64,000 nucleotides of DNA from Bacillus sp. FJAT-52991 (GTDB lineage: Bacteria > Bacillota > Bacilli > Bacillales > Domibacillaceae), in assembly GCF_037201805.1 (NCBI RefSeq), contig NZ_CP147404.1:1450001-1514000 (forward strand), given 5' to 3'. Made by a program: the position numbers and the translations under genes. The notes beneath the pieces were generated by a model. That model saw nothing but the letters and a program-made list of their open reading frames with translations, was not told the origin of the DNA and searched no databases. Of the stretch, positions 17,998 through 27,169 are shown one piece after another (position 1 is the stretch's first letter; every line of letters begins with the position of its first letter).

Positions 17998-19524
17998 TCA
18001 GCCTTTATACCCTGTATGAGCTTTGACTGTTACTTCAGCAAACTTACGGGTATCCGCTTTCGCAGACAGCACGGTGCCGATGTATCCAGCAATGAAACCA
18101 GCAGGAACGGACACAATGGCTGGGTTTGTTAATGGAAAGATTGGTTCACCGACGAAAATGGCTGTACCTTCAGGTCCGAGAACATTTGGGCTGATGGCTA
18201 CAAGTATTAAAGCAGAAGCAAGACCTGTGATCATGGCAGCTAATGCACCAGTTGTGTTAAAGCGTTTCCAGTAAATTGTATAAATGATCACTGGTAGATT
18301 GGCGCTGGCTGCAACACAGAAGGCAAGTGAGACTAAGAAAGCGACATTCATTGTTTGAGCAAAGAGTGCGAGTATGATCGAAAAAACCGCTACAGATATG
18401 GATGCGTAGCGAGCAGCTAGCATTTGCTGCTTTTCTGTGATGTTCCCTTTTTTAATAATTTCTCCGTAAATATCATGAGCAAACGCTGATGCACCTGATA
18501 ACACTAGTCCGGCTACAACTGCCAGGATCGTTGCAAAGGCTACCGCGGATACAAAGGACATCAGCATGTCCCCACCTAGCGCTTGTGCAAGTAAAGGAGC
18601 GGCCATATTACCTGCCGCGTTGGCAGCAATGATCTTGTCAGAACCTACAAAAGCCGCTGCTCCAAACCCTAAGAAGATCGTTAAAATATAGAAAATCCCC
18701 ACAATCCAAGTAGCTACCACGACAGAGCTTCTTGCCGTTTTTGCGTCTTTTACTGTAAAGAAACGCATCAATATATGTGGCAATCCCGCTGTACCAAGAA
18801 CGAGAGCAATCATAATAGAGATGGTGTCGATTGGATTTGTATATTTCACCCCAGGGTTTAAAAAGTCTTCACCAAGTGGTGTAGCTGTTTTCATTTGCAA
18901 GAACATTTCAAAGATATTAAAGTTAAATTTGGATAAAACTAGAAAAGAAATAATCACTGTTCCGATCATAAGTAGCACCGCTTTAACAATTTGCACCCAA
19001 CTAGTGGCTGTCATTCCACCGAACAGAACGTAAATGGTCATCATGATACCTACCATTAATACGGCGATCCAATAATCAATCCCTAATAATAATTGAATAA
19101 GTGCTCCTGCCCCAACCAGTTGAGCAATCATGTAAAAGATAACAATCGTGATCGTACTCACAGCAGCTGTGGCTCGAATCTTTTTTTGATCAAAGCGAGC
19201 GCTAATCATATCAGCTAGCGTGTATTTACCAAGGTTACGTAACGGCTCAGCAACAATATATAAAACGACTAAATAAGCAACGAGATAACCGATACTAAAG
19301 AAGAAACCATCAAATCCATTTAAAGCGATTGCGCCGGCGATTCCGAGGAAGGAAGCAGCAGATAAGTAATCTCCAGCAATCGCTAATCCATTTTGCCAGC
19401 CGGTTAGTCCACCACCAGCTGTGTAGAACTCACTAGCAGAGTTCGTTCGTTTAGAAGCCCAATAAGTAATCACAAGTGTTAATCCGACAATAGCAACAAA
19501 AAATGTTAGCCCTATTACACTCAT
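17998..19524 (-). CDS. Sodium:solute symporter (ActP/YwcA-like, acetate type)
   Basis: 508 residues, about 13 membrane helices, SSS family. Visible are the first-helix region, GGLTGWQNGLAIAGDYLSAASFLG and the sodium-site segment GTAGLPHILMRFFTV. The combination with an upstream DUF485 protein is the acetate permease arrangement (yjcH-actP; B. subtilis ywcB-ywcA), so uptake of acetate or another short monocarboxylate with sodium is likely. Its ATG overlaps the DUF485 stop by 4 nt. Confidence 0.9.
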   Translation of the reverse strand: MSVIGLTFFVAIVGLTLVITYWASKRTNSASEFYTAGGGLTGWQNGLAIAGDYLSAASFLGIAGAIALNGFDGFFFSIGYLVAYLVVLYIVAEPLRNLGKYTLADMISARFDQKKIRATAAVSTITIVIFYMIAQLVGAGALIQLLLGIDYWIAVLMVGIMMTIYVLFGGMTATSWVQIVKAVLLMIGTVIISFLVLSKFNFNIFEMFLQMKTATPLGEDFLNPGVKYTNPIDTISIMIALVLGTAGLPHILMRFFTVKDAKTARSSVVVATWIVGIFYILTIFLGFGAAAFVGSDKIIAANAAGNMAAPLLAQALGGDMLMSFVSAVAFATILAVVAGLVLSGASAFAHDIYGEIIKKGNITEKQQMLAARYASISVAVFSIILALFAQTMNVAFLVSLAFCVAASANLPVIIYTIYWKRFNTTGALAAMITGLASALILVAISPNVLGPEGTAIFVGEPIFPLTNPAIVSVPAGFIAGYIGTVLSAKADTRKFAEVTVKAHTGYKG

Positions 19525-19877
19525 AAACTATGTTCTCCTTTACTCTGTTTATTTGCATCGTCTAGGATTTCATTTGCCATATGATCAAATTGATTCGCTT
19601 TTTTGACATACAACATACAAAGAAGCCATGTCATAATAAATTGGGCAAACGCAAAGAGCCAAGCCCAGGAAATTGAACCGATGGCAGGAGCGTTTAAAAT
19701 GGTTGTGTAGGAAGTTAATAGCGGCAATGAAAAATAAAAAATTAAGAAAAAAATTGAAACTGGGACAATAAATTTGTTTTTTGTTTGAATTAAATGTTTG
19801 AAGTCGCGTCTTTCCGCAATTTTTTCATATTTCGTTTTTCGTTCTGGCGGTGTGGAATGTAATAGTTGCTTCTCCAT
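19521..19877 (-). CDS. DUF485 small membrane partner (YwcB-like)
   Basis: 118 residues with two membrane helices (about residues 38-60 and 72-95) and the DUF485 pattern HLIQTKNKFIVPVSIFFLIFY. DUF485 proteins are encoded with ActP-type symporters; their exact role is not settled. First gene of the two-gene operon; AGGAGG is well placed. A cre site lies 23 bp upstream of the start codon. Confidence 0.88.
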   Translation of the reverse strand: MEKQLLHSTPPERKTKYEKIAERRDFKHLIQTKNKFIVPVSIFFLIFYFSLPLLTSYTTILNAPAIGSISWAWLFAFAQFIMTWLLCMLYVKKANQFDHMANEILDDANKQSKGEHSL

Positions 19878-19899
19878 CTAACATCCTCCTTTTTTATTC

Positions 19900-19913
19900 T
19901 GAAACCGTTTTCA
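19900..19913 (-). promoter_or_regulatory. cre site (CcpA) upstream of the symporter operon
   Basis: TGAAACCGTTTTCA; 13 of 14 to the cre consensus TGWAARCGYTWNCW on either strand. It lies between the promoter region and the ribosome site of the DUF485 gene, a position typical of CcpA roadblock repression, which suits an acetate-type transporter. Confidence 0.75.
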
Positions 19914-19919
19914 GAATTA

Positions 19920-19945
19920 TATGTCAATTTTAAGAAATTGACATA
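19920..19945. promoter_or_regulatory. Perfect 11-bp inverted repeat, operator candidate
   Basis: Arms TATGTCAATTT and AAATTGACATA around TAAG. Each arm contains TTGACA-like sequence, and a further TTGTCAATTT lies about 30 bp beyond. It sits directly upstream of the cre site and overlaps the likely promoter of the symporter operon, so a dimeric regulator is probable. Confidence 0.55.
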
Positions 19946-20095
19946 ATTTTCGCAATAATAAATTTATAATTTGTCAATTTTTTTGAAGACATGTTTCGAC
20001 AGCGATATCAATCGAATAACAATAGGGAATTTTTATCTTTCTATGTTTTGCTATATAATAGAGTGATAGAGATTAAGTAGATTGGAAGGATGAGG

Positions 20096-21646
20096 ATGAA
20101 AGAAGGAAAACAATTGGCGCAATCACTCGTTTTCTTAACAGGAAGACATTTACGTTTTGTCTATGTCTTGCTCAATAATGCGAATCTTTGGGATATCGTA
20201 TCTTCGAAAACGAAAGATGTTGTTTCTAAGGAGCGTTCGGCTCATTTTTATACATGGCTAAGTAAAGAAGCTGAAAAATTAAATGAAGTGGATGATACAG
20301 AGCTCCAGCTAGATTTGCTGTTACATCTGAGTAAGACGTTAAAATTGCCCGGAAGACAATACAATGAACCCTATGAAATTGAAACGCAATGTTCAAATAT
20401 TGTAGAAAAAGTATTTAGTCTTTTGCAAAAAAAATACAAACAAATTTCGAATATGTACGAGCAATCTCACAATAAAAATAAATTGGAGTTTTTGATTCAT
20501 TGGGAAATAGCTGAAATGTACGTTCACTTAAATGAACAAAACAAGGGCAAAAATGAAGAGACATCTTCCATGCTTTGGACAGAGGAAATTGTAGCTTTTC
20601 TACAAGATATGCCTAATTATCAACAAGAGCAGGTGATACAGCAGTTAGGTTTAAGTGCGTGTATAGAGAATGAACTAGCGGAAGCTCTACAAAAGGATGT
20701 ATTTTCTGTATTTACGGTTATATGTGAAAGAGCGGGCTTTCACTTTTATCAATCACTTCTCCAAAGTTTTTCGAGAAAAGAAGCATCTAACTTGAATGAT
20801 GTTGCTTATTTTTCTTGGATGACTCATCCTAACTTATTGTTATCATTGATTTTTAAAGGAGGAGGAATCCTTTATCGGTATCAAAATTTATTGTTTAATA
20901 AAGGGTTGCTACCTATCGTTCTGTTACAAACCACATTACCATTCTTCTCTGAGGGAATAGAGAATCAAAGCGATTTATCGCCATTATCGTCTGCTTGGCA
21001 ACATCGTTTTGATCACTATCGTTCAATGTTAAGAACAGTTAATGAATTAGTAAAAAAACAAAGTGATGATCAAGCTGCTTTGCAAATTCTTTGTAAAGAA
21101 CAGAAAACACTAGAAGAGACGGCTTACCAAACAAATAGTTATTACGAACAAATGCTTCAGAAATTAACTCAACTTTTGAAGCAGGATCCATCAAGGCCTT
21201 ATTTCGGAGAATTAAGTGTAAAACAAAATCGATTGCAAGAAAGTTTAAAAAAAGTCAATGAGAAAATCGAGGCACAACAAGCGTCCAGACACGGGTTGAT
21301 TAGCAAAGTCTCTTCTTTTGTGAAGTCCAATTATTATGAGACAGAAAAGACGCAATTAGAGAAGAAGTTAGAGAAAGTATTCAATGAGATCACAGAAATG
21401 ATTTTAGAAAAATATCCAGACTATGAGCCTGAAATCGTTCACGAAATGATTCGTTTAAAAGAACAGTTAGCCGCGATTGAACAAGAATTGATTGAAATAA
21501 AGAAAAAGGTTCATAAGTTGGAAGGAGATTTACTATATTTGAAAAATAATGAAAAGGAAGAAAGAGAAAAAATAGCGATTGCTGAAAAACAAACATATGG
21601 TTTGTCGGAAATATATCAATTAGTCATAGAAAAAGAAAATAGATAG
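20096..21646 (+). CDS. Large coiled-coil protein of unknown function
   Basis: About 516 residues, no signal peptide, no clear membrane helix. N-terminal 350 residues are helical and globular-looking; the C-terminal third (from about residue 335) is strongly heptad-like (KEQLAAIEQELIEIKKKVHKLEGDLLYL). A basic amphipathic-looking stretch SRHGLISKVSSFVKSNYYE lies near residue 405. GGAAGG fits the ATG at 20096, not the one at 20090. A TATAAT lies at 20054-20059. I do not recognise the family; a role as scaffold or membrane-peripheral factor is only a guess. Confidence 0.8.
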   Translation: MKEGKQLAQSLVFLTGRHLRFVYVLLNNANLWDIVSSKTKDVVSKERSAHFYTWLSKEAEKLNEVDDTELQLDLLLHLSKTLKLPGRQYNEPYEIETQCSNIVEKVFSLLQKKYKQISNMYEQSHNKNKLEFLIHWEIAEMYVHLNEQNKGKNEETSSMLWTEEIVAFLQDMPNYQQEQVIQQLGLSACIENELAEALQKDVFSVFTVICERAGFHFYQSLLQSFSRKEASNLNDVAYFSWMTHPNLLLSLIFKGGGILYRYQNLLFNKGLLPIVLLQTTLPFFSEGIENQSDLSPLSSAWQHRFDHYRSMLRTVNELVKKQSDDQAALQILCKEQKTLEETAYQTNSYYEQMLQKLTQLLKQDPSRPYFGELSVKQNRLQESLKKVNEKIEAQQASRHGLISKVSSFVKSNYYETEKTQLEKKLEKVFNEITEMILEKYPDYEPEIVHEMIRLKEQLAAIEQELIEIKKKVHKLEGDLLYLKNNEKEEREKIAIAEKQTYGLSEIYQLVIEKENR

Positions 21647-21663
21647 TTGATTCACTGAAATAG

Positions 21664-21688
21664 GCCTCCGCAAAAAGCGGGGGTTTTT
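21664..21688 (+). terminator. Terminator after the coiled-coil gene
   Basis: CCTCCGC / GCGGGGG stem, 5-nt A-rich loop, six T. Confidence 0.88.
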
Positions 21689-21839
21689 TAGTCATAGAAA
21701 AGTATGATGTGTCAATTCCTTGATTGTAGGATAAATCTTTGTTAGGGTTATATAGGGATTCCTAATCACTTCCAGTTCAATTTAATACTACCCATTCCCA
21801 TGTGCATTAATTAACAATTCAACTAGAGAGGAGAATTTT

Positions 21840-23357
21840 GTGAGGAGAATTTCTAACGTTTTTTGGTATGCAGCTGCAATTGTATTAATAGCTGTAATTT
21901 TTGGTGTCGCTGCACCAGAGTCATTCGAAGCAGTAACAGCTAACCTTAAAGAATTTTTAACATCAACATTCGGATGGTATTATTTAATATTAGTATCAGT
22001 GATTGTTCTGTTTTGTTTATTATTAATATTTAGTCCGGTAGGGACGATTAAATTAGGTAAACCTGATGATAAGCCAGAGTATTCTACACCAACATGGTTT
22101 GCTATGTTATTTAGTGCAGGTATGGGAATAGGTTTAGTATTTTGGGGTGCTGCTGAACCATTAAGTCATTTTGCTAAAAATCCCCCTTTGTCAGAAGCGG
22201 GATCAAACGATGCGTTAAAAGAATCGATGAGATATACGTTTTTTCATTGGGGCATTCATGCTTGGGCGATTTATGCTCTCGTTGCATTGGTGCTAGCTTA
22301 TTATAAATTTAGGAAGGATGAGCCTGGGTTAATTAGTGCGACATTAACTCCTATTTTAGGAAGCAAAGCGAGAGGACCAATTGGAACAATCATTGATGTC
22401 ATTGCTGTATTTGCGACAATTGTAGGGGTAGCTACGACACTTGGTTTTGGCGCAGCGCAAATCAATGGAGGCCTGTCCTATTTATTCGGGATTCCAATTA
22501 ATTTTAATATTCAGTTAGTAATTATCGTTGTCACAACCATTTTATTTGTGATATCAGCGATGAGTGGATTAGGTAAAGGAATTAAAATTTTAAGTAATAC
22601 AAATATGGTTCTTGCTGTATTACTGCTCGGCTTAGTGCTTATCCTTGGACCGACATTATTGATTTTTAATATGTTTACCGACACCCTTGGGTCGTATTTT
22701 CAAAACATAATTACAATGAGTTTTCAAATTGCTCCATTAAATGAAGAACACCGCTCTTGGATCAATGATTGGACGATTTTCTATTGGGCATGGTGGATTT
22801 CTTGGGCTCCTTTTGTAGGAATCTTTATTGCTCGAGTTTCTAAAGGGCGAACAATACGTGAGTTTTTAATAGGGACTCTTTTAATGCCAGCGCTCCTGAG
22901 CTTTTTCTGGTTTTCCGTGTTTGGTGTATCTGCCATGGACTTACAAATGTCTGGGGCTGTCGATTTAACGAATAATGCAACAGAGACCGTTCTATTCGCT
23001 GTCTTTAATGAATTTCCTTGGTCGTCTGTGCTATCAATCATAGGGATTACTTTAATTAGTACGTTCTTTATTACATCTGCCGATTCTGCAACATTTGTTT
23101 TAGGGATGCAGACCACTTATGGCTCATTGACACCGCCAAATCGGGTGAAGCTAACTTGGGGGATCGCCCAATCGCTGATCGCAATTGTTTTATTATATAG
23201 CGGAGGATTGCAGGCTCTTCAAAATGCATTAATTATTGTTGCGTTCCCGTTCTCTTTCATTATGATTTTAATGATGATGTCTCTATATAAATCTTTATCC
23301 ATTGAACGAAAACAATTATTAAAGATGTTAAGACCTCAGAAAACAGTTAAGAAATAA
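21840..23357 (+). CDS. BCCT-family glycine betaine/carnitine/choline transporter (OpuD-like)
   Basis: 505 residues with 12 predicted membrane helices. The BCCT signature [14 protein letters not shown] is at about residue 98, and the substrate box around [22 protein letters not shown] near residue 315 has the aromatic residues that bind trimethylammonium groups. Likely uptake of compatible solutes for osmoprotection. GTG start, GAGGAG upstream. Monocistronic. Confidence 0.93.
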   Translation: MRRISNVFWYAAAIVLIAVIFGVAAPESFEAVTANLKEFLTSTFGWYYLILVSVIVLFCLLLIFSPVGTIKLGKPDDKPEYSTPTWFAMLFSAGMGIGLVFWGAAEPLSHFAKNPPLSEAGSNDALKESMRYTFFHWGIHAWAIYALVALVLAYYKFRKDEPGLISATLTPILGSKARGPIGTIIDVIAVFATIVGVATTLGFGAAQINGGLSYLFGIPINFNIQLVIIVVTTILFVISAMSGLGKGIKILSNTNMVLAVLLLGLVLILGPTLLIFNMFTDTLGSYFQNIITMSFQIAPLNEEHRSWINDWTIFYWAWWISWAPFVGIFIARVSKGRTIREFLIGTLLMPALLSFFWFSVFGVSAMDLQMSGAVDLTNNATETVLFAVFNEFPWSSVLSIIGITLISTFFITSADSATFVLGMQTTYGSLTPPNRVKLTWGIAQSLIAIVLLYSGGLQALQNALIIVAFPFSFIMILMMMSLYKSLSIERKQLLKMLRPQKTVKK

Positions 23358-23367
23358 TACTATAGTC

Positions 23368-23400
23368 GGACCATCCTTTCAGACAAAGGGTGGTTCTTCT
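23368..23400 (+). terminator. Terminator of the BCCT transporter gene
   Basis: GGACCATCCTTT pairs imperfectly with AAAGGGTGGTTC around CAGAC; U-rich after. Confidence 0.7.
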
Positions 23401-23487
23401 ATGAGGAAAACTTGTTTTACTTGCAGTTTTTTAAAAGCTTATCTAATATAGGGTTCGAACCTATTATTTATACTTGAGGAGATTGAT

Positions 23488-24075
23488 ATGGCTAGACGAA
23501 AGTTAAAAAAATCAGTGAAACGAGCATTATTTTGGATTCCGTTACTCAGCTTCGCCATCTATATGTTTATGATTCAAGGTCTTCCTCAATTGAAGGGGAT
23601 TTCAAGTAATTCTATTCCAGATGAGTTTATTCCGATATATAAAGCAGCTGAAAAAGAATATGGCGTGCCATGGGAGCTTCTTGCTGCTCACCATCGCGTT
23701 GAAACAAAGTTTTCTCAAATGGACCCGTTAATTTCTCCTGCAGGGGCAGAGGGGCCTTTGCAGTTTATGCCCTGCACGTTTGTTGGTTGGAATCATCCAA
23801 CGTGTTCCGGTCTTGGAAAAGGTGATATTCCTGATGAAGAAAAAACGAACCCTGATGTCATTAAAAAGTATGGTGGATATGGCGTAGATGGAAATGGAGA
23901 TGGCGTAGCTGATCCATTTAATATAGAAGATGCAGTTTTTAGTGCAGCCTACTATTTACAGAAACATGGAGCGGCAGATGGGGAATTAAAAGAAGCCATC
24001 TTTGCCTATAACCATAGTGATAAATATGTGGAGGATGTACTGTATTATTTAAAAGAATATCAATCGATGGAATGA
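23488..24075 (+). CDS. Membrane-anchored lytic transglycosylase-like protein
   Basis: 195 residues: basic N-terminus and one membrane helix (about residues 13-33) placing the domain outside the membrane, then a transglycosylase fold with EYGVPWELLAAHHRVETKFSQM (catalytic Glu in RVETKF), GAEGPLQFMP and a late AIFAYNHS. An inserted loop DGNGDGVADPFN looks like a calcium-binding EF-hand loop. Similar domains occur in SLT-type enzymes of Gram-positive cells. GAGGAG precedes the ATG. It is 23 bp from the downstream nuclease gene and probably cotranscribed. Confidence 0.85.
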   Translation: MARRKLKKSVKRALFWIPLLSFAIYMFMIQGLPQLKGISSNSIPDEFIPIYKAAEKEYGVPWELLAAHHRVETKFSQMDPLISPAGAEGPLQFMPCTFVGWNHPTCSGLGKGDIPDEEKTNPDVIKKYGGYGVDGNGDGVADPFNIEDAVFSAAYYLQKHGAADGELKEAIFAYNHSDKYVEDVLYYLKEYQSME

Positions 24076-24098
24076 TAAAGTGAAAAAGGAAACTGTCT

Positions 24099-24875
24099 AT
24101 GTGGTTGAAACCAAAAGTTAGCATATTTATCGTTGTTCTTCTTTTGATTGGTGGCTGTTCATTAGAAGAGGAGAGTCACGACACAAAAGAAGGACAAGTC
24201 ACTACCAACGAAAAAAATGGGCATACGAATATAGAAAAAAAAGAATCCTCTGCAGAACACGGTGAAATAAAGGGGACTGTCTCTTATGTTGTAGATGGTG
24301 ATACAATTGATGTTTTGCTGCCAGATAATACAACTGAGCGTGTGCGTATGATTCTTGTGGATACACCGGAAACAAAGCATCCACGTTTAGGTGTTCAGCC
24401 ATTTGGACCCGAAGCGTCAGCATATACAAAAGAGCTCTTAACGAACAAAGAAGTGGAATTAGAAGTGGATGTTCAAGAGCGTGATCAATATGGTCGAATG
24501 CTGGCTTATGTTTGGTTAGATGGACAATTAGTAAATGAACAATTAATTGCTGAGGGATTAGCTAGAGTAGCGGTTTTTCCACCTAATACGAAATACGTGG
24601 ATCGCTTGGAGAAAGCTCAAAAAGAGGCTCAAAAGCAAAAAAGAGGTATTTGGTCAATAGAGGACTATGTAACGGATCGGGGATATAATATTGATGCACA
24701 AACAGAGTCTACTGAATCCGATAAAGAATGTGAAATAAAGGGAAATGTAACAAGTTCAGGTGAAAAGATTTATCATGTTCCTGGTGGCCAGTCTTATAAA
24801 GTAACGAAGGCGGAAGAAATGTTTTGTACAAAGGAAGCAGCCGAAGCAGCGGGTTATCGGGCGGCGAAACGATAA
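24099..24875 (+). CDS. Thermonuclease-family lipoprotein
   Basis: 258 residues. Signal with lipobox LIGGCS (Cys about residue 20), an acidic linker, then a staphylococcal-nuclease domain: VDGDTIDV, the catalytic Arg in RVRMILVDTPE, the Glu in GPEASAY, and the second catalytic Arg in QYGRMLAYVW. A short C-terminal domain (about residues 207-250, GEKIYHVPGG...AEEMFCTKEAAEAAGY) is found at the end of other Bacillus surface nucleases. Expected to degrade DNA/RNA outside the membrane with calcium. Confidence 0.92.
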   Translation: MWLKPKVSIFIVVLLLIGGCSLEEESHDTKEGQVTTNEKNGHTNIEKKESSAEHGEIKGTVSYVVDGDTIDVLLPDNTTERVRMILVDTPETKHPRLGVQPFGPEASAYTKELLTNKEVELEVDVQERDQYGRMLAYVWLDGQLVNEQLIAEGLARVAVFPPNTKYVDRLEKAQKEAQKQKRGIWSIEDYVTDRGYNIDAQTESTESDKECEIKGNVTSSGEKIYHVPGGQSYKVTKAEEMFCTKEAAEAAGYRAAKR

Positions 24876-24965
24876 GAGACAATAGAACCGCGTAGGAACA
24901 GGAACTTTTCTTAATGGTTTGCATAAAATGTGGTGTCAACCATTATGTGAAAGGAGTTTCTAATC

Positions 24966-25097
24966 ATGGCTAATGAGAAGCAATCAGAAAAAAGAAGAGA
25001 AATGACAGAGGAAGAGTATTTAGAAATGATGAAACGCCGACACGAGTTTTGGTGGGGGAGACCTCGTCCAAACCTAGACGAAAAAGAAAAAAAATAA
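24966..25097 (+). CDS. Small charged protein, 43 residues
   Basis: AAAGGAG is well spaced before the ATG. The product is very charged (EKRREMTEEEYLEMMKRRHEFWWGRPRPN) with a WWGRPRP segment near the end. It ends before a strong terminator. No known family recognised; coding is likely from the ribosome site and clean ending. Confidence 0.65.
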   Translation: MANEKQSEKRREMTEEEYLEMMKRRHEFWWGRPRPNLDEKEKK

Positions 25098-25142
25098 TCT
25101 AATGAACCTTTTATCAGTGGAAGTACTACTCGTTCATGCAAT

Positions 25143-25175
25143 AAAAAAACGATCCCTTATCGGATCGTTTTTTTT
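25143..25175. terminator. Bidirectional terminator
   Basis: AACGATCC / GGATCGTT stem with A tract on the left and eight T on the right. It serves the small plus-strand gene; the minus-strand FtsH-like gene ends in the other direction and cannot use it. Confidence 0.85.
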
Positions 25176-25238
25176 GTTAAAAAGGGTAACCTAGCTTTTC
25201 TAATGCAAGGTCAAAGAATCGTTTATCCAAACGTTATT

Positions 25239-26963
25239 TTAACCATTAACGATTACTTCTCCACAAACAATCTCCTCGATTTCACTGCCTTCGATTGTCT
25301 CTTTTAGTAATAAGGCATCGACTAATTGTTGGAATTGGCGTTTTCGTTCTTGAATAATGCTTTCAGATTTCTTTAATGCCTCTTGAAAAATTTCCTGCAT
25401 TTTTGTTTCGCGTTCCGCTTTATTAAAGGTCAATGTAAAACCATCTTGCAGCATGCCGGAATCGACCATTTGTTCAATGATTTGTTTCGCTTGTTGAACA
25501 TCTCCGCTAACACCAATACTATGTTCTCCTAGAAATAATCTTTCGGCCACCCCTCCGGATAGAATCATGGCCACTTGATCAAGCAGTTCGGTTGTTGTTG
25601 ATAAATGAAGCTCTTTCGGAATAGGAGCCATATAACCAAGTGCTTGACCCCTAGGGATAATCGTTGCTTTTCTAACGGATCCCGGTTTTGTGACAGATTG
25701 AACGAGTGCATGTCCTGCTTCATGAATAGCGACTCTTCGTTTGATTTGAGGGTCATGGAGTGAACGGGAAGAATGACCAAGGATGATTCGATCTAATGCT
25801 TGATCTAAGTCGCTTTTTTCGATTCGATCACGATCGTGCCGAATCGCATTTCGGCTGGCACTTTCAAATAACGAATGCAACTCTGCACCGGAAAAGCCCG
25901 CTGTACTTTGGGCTAAATAATCAAGGCCCGAATGAACAGCTGTAGATAATTTTCGATCTCTTACATGAATATCGATAATTTCTCTTCGTCCTTTCGTGTC
26001 AGGAAGCGGAACGAGAAAGGAGAAATCAATTCGTCCTGGGCGAAGGAACGCTTCATCTAACATATCTTTTCTGTTCGTTGCTGCAATAAATAAAATATCA
26101 TGATTAGCGTGTCCTCCATCCAGCTGAACAAGGAGTTCCGTTAATGTTCTTTCCGCTTCTTCTCCTCCATGTGCTTTCCTGCGAGCAGCAAGGGCATCTA
26201 CTTCATCGATAAAAATAACAGCGGGCTTTTGTTTTCTTGCTTGTTCAAATAAGCTGCGTACTCTAGACGCTCCAACACCAACAAATAATTCAGTGAAGGC
26301 CGAGCCGCTCGCTGAAAAGAAGTGAGCATTTAATTCTTTAGCAACCGCTTGGGCAAGCAAGGTTTTACCTGTACCAGGTGGACCATAAAATAAAATGCCT
26401 TTCGGCGGCTTAATACCAATTTCTTGTGAACGCTCTTTATTTTTGATAATGGATAACGTTTGCAAAATTTCTTCCTTCATTTCTGTAGACAGGCCACCTA
26501 CATCAGTTAATGAAATGGAGGGAAGAGGTTTAGCTCTTGATAAGCTGTTCTTCATTGATTTGCTGCGGCTAATCCCACTTTTTTTCTGACTAAGAACAAA
26601 AGTACCTACAGCGATTAACAAAATCACGAATCCGCCTATAATCCAATTGTCTGCAGGGACGTGATCAGAATAAGAGTATTTAATGTTATATGTTTCTACT
26701 AATCTATCAATGGACTGACTTCCAGGAGAAATATGTGATACATATTGTTCACCCTCGGTTGTTAAATATAACGTTCCGTCCGATGTTTCCTGAAGGCTAA
26801 CCTGTTCTCCAGCATGATTTTGAATGATCTTTTCTATTGAAGAAAAGGGAATCGATACAGTTTGATCTACATCCCTGATATATATAGCAATTCCAGCGGC
26901 AACGACGATTAACACCGCAAAGAGCGGAAGTATTTTTTTCATCATTTTCGATTTGGAATTCAA
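25239..26963 (-). CDS. Accessory FtsH-type membrane AAA+ metalloprotease
   Basis: 574 residues. Two N-terminal membrane helices (about 11-28 and 107-125) flank an outside domain; AAA+ module with Walker A GPPGTGKT (194-201), Walker B FIDEVDAL (251-258) and the second region of homology NRKDMLDEAFLRPGR; zinc protease motif HEAGH (414-418) and the third ligand Asp in GVSGDVQQA. Shorter than housekeeping FtsH (about 640) and not next to tilS/hpt as the main ftsH is, so it is an extra paralogue. TTG start with GGAGATGA. Confidence 0.9.
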   Translation of the reverse strand: MNSKSKMMKKILPLFAVLIVVAAGIAIYIRDVDQTVSIPFSSIEKIIQNHAGEQVSLQETSDGTLYLTTEGEQYVSHISPGSQSIDRLVETYNIKYSYSDHVPADNWIIGGFVILLIAVGTFVLSQKKSGISRSKSMKNSLSRAKPLPSISLTDVGGLSTEMKEEILQTLSIIKNKERSQEIGIKPPKGILFYGPPGTGKTLLAQAVAKELNAHFFSASGSAFTELFVGVGASRVRSLFEQARKQKPAVIFIDEVDALAARRKAHGGEEAERTLTELLVQLDGGHANHDILFIAATNRKDMLDEAFLRPGRIDFSFLVPLPDTKGRREIIDIHVRDRKLSTAVHSGLDYLAQSTAGFSGAELHSLFESASRNAIRHDRDRIEKSDLDQALDRIILGHSSRSLHDPQIKRRVAIHEAGHALVQSVTKPGSVRKATIIPRGQALGYMAPIPKELHLSTTTELLDQVAMILSGGVAERLFLGEHSIGVSGDVQQAKQIIEQMVDSGMLQDGFTLTFNKAERETKMQEIFQEALKKSESIIQERKRQFQQLVDALLLKETIEGSEIEEIVCGEVIVNG

Positions 26964-27065
26964 TCACGTCATCTCCTTAATTAATGTATTCTCATTATAA
27001 ATACATTTAATGAAAGATGAATAGATGTAATCTGGTGTAAAAAATGTAAAAAAAATCTTTTGTTG

Positions 27066-27080
27066 AATTTTCGGAAAATA
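27066..27080. promoter_or_regulatory. CodY-box candidate at the osmC promoter
   Basis: AATTTTCGGAAAATA, 13 of 15 to AATTTTCWGAAAATT, ending 1 bp before the -35 box of the downstream promoter. Could equally affect the divergent FtsH-like gene. Confidence 0.5.
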
Positions 27081-27081
27081 C

Positions 27082-27110
27082 TTTACATATTATTTCATCT
27101 GCTGTATATT
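27082..27110 (+). promoter_or_regulatory. Sigma-A promoter of the OsmC gene
   Basis: TTTACA, 17 bp, TATATT, about 60 bp upstream of the OsmC start. Confidence 0.65.
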
Positions 27111-27169
27111 TAATCCTATAAAACAAAGTTAAATTATCGGAATTATTGATTTGTGAGGAGTGGAGACAG

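Noticed and set aside
22781-23116. 111-codon minus-strand frame inside the BCCT transporter gene
   Set aside because: Antisense shadow of membrane-helix codons.
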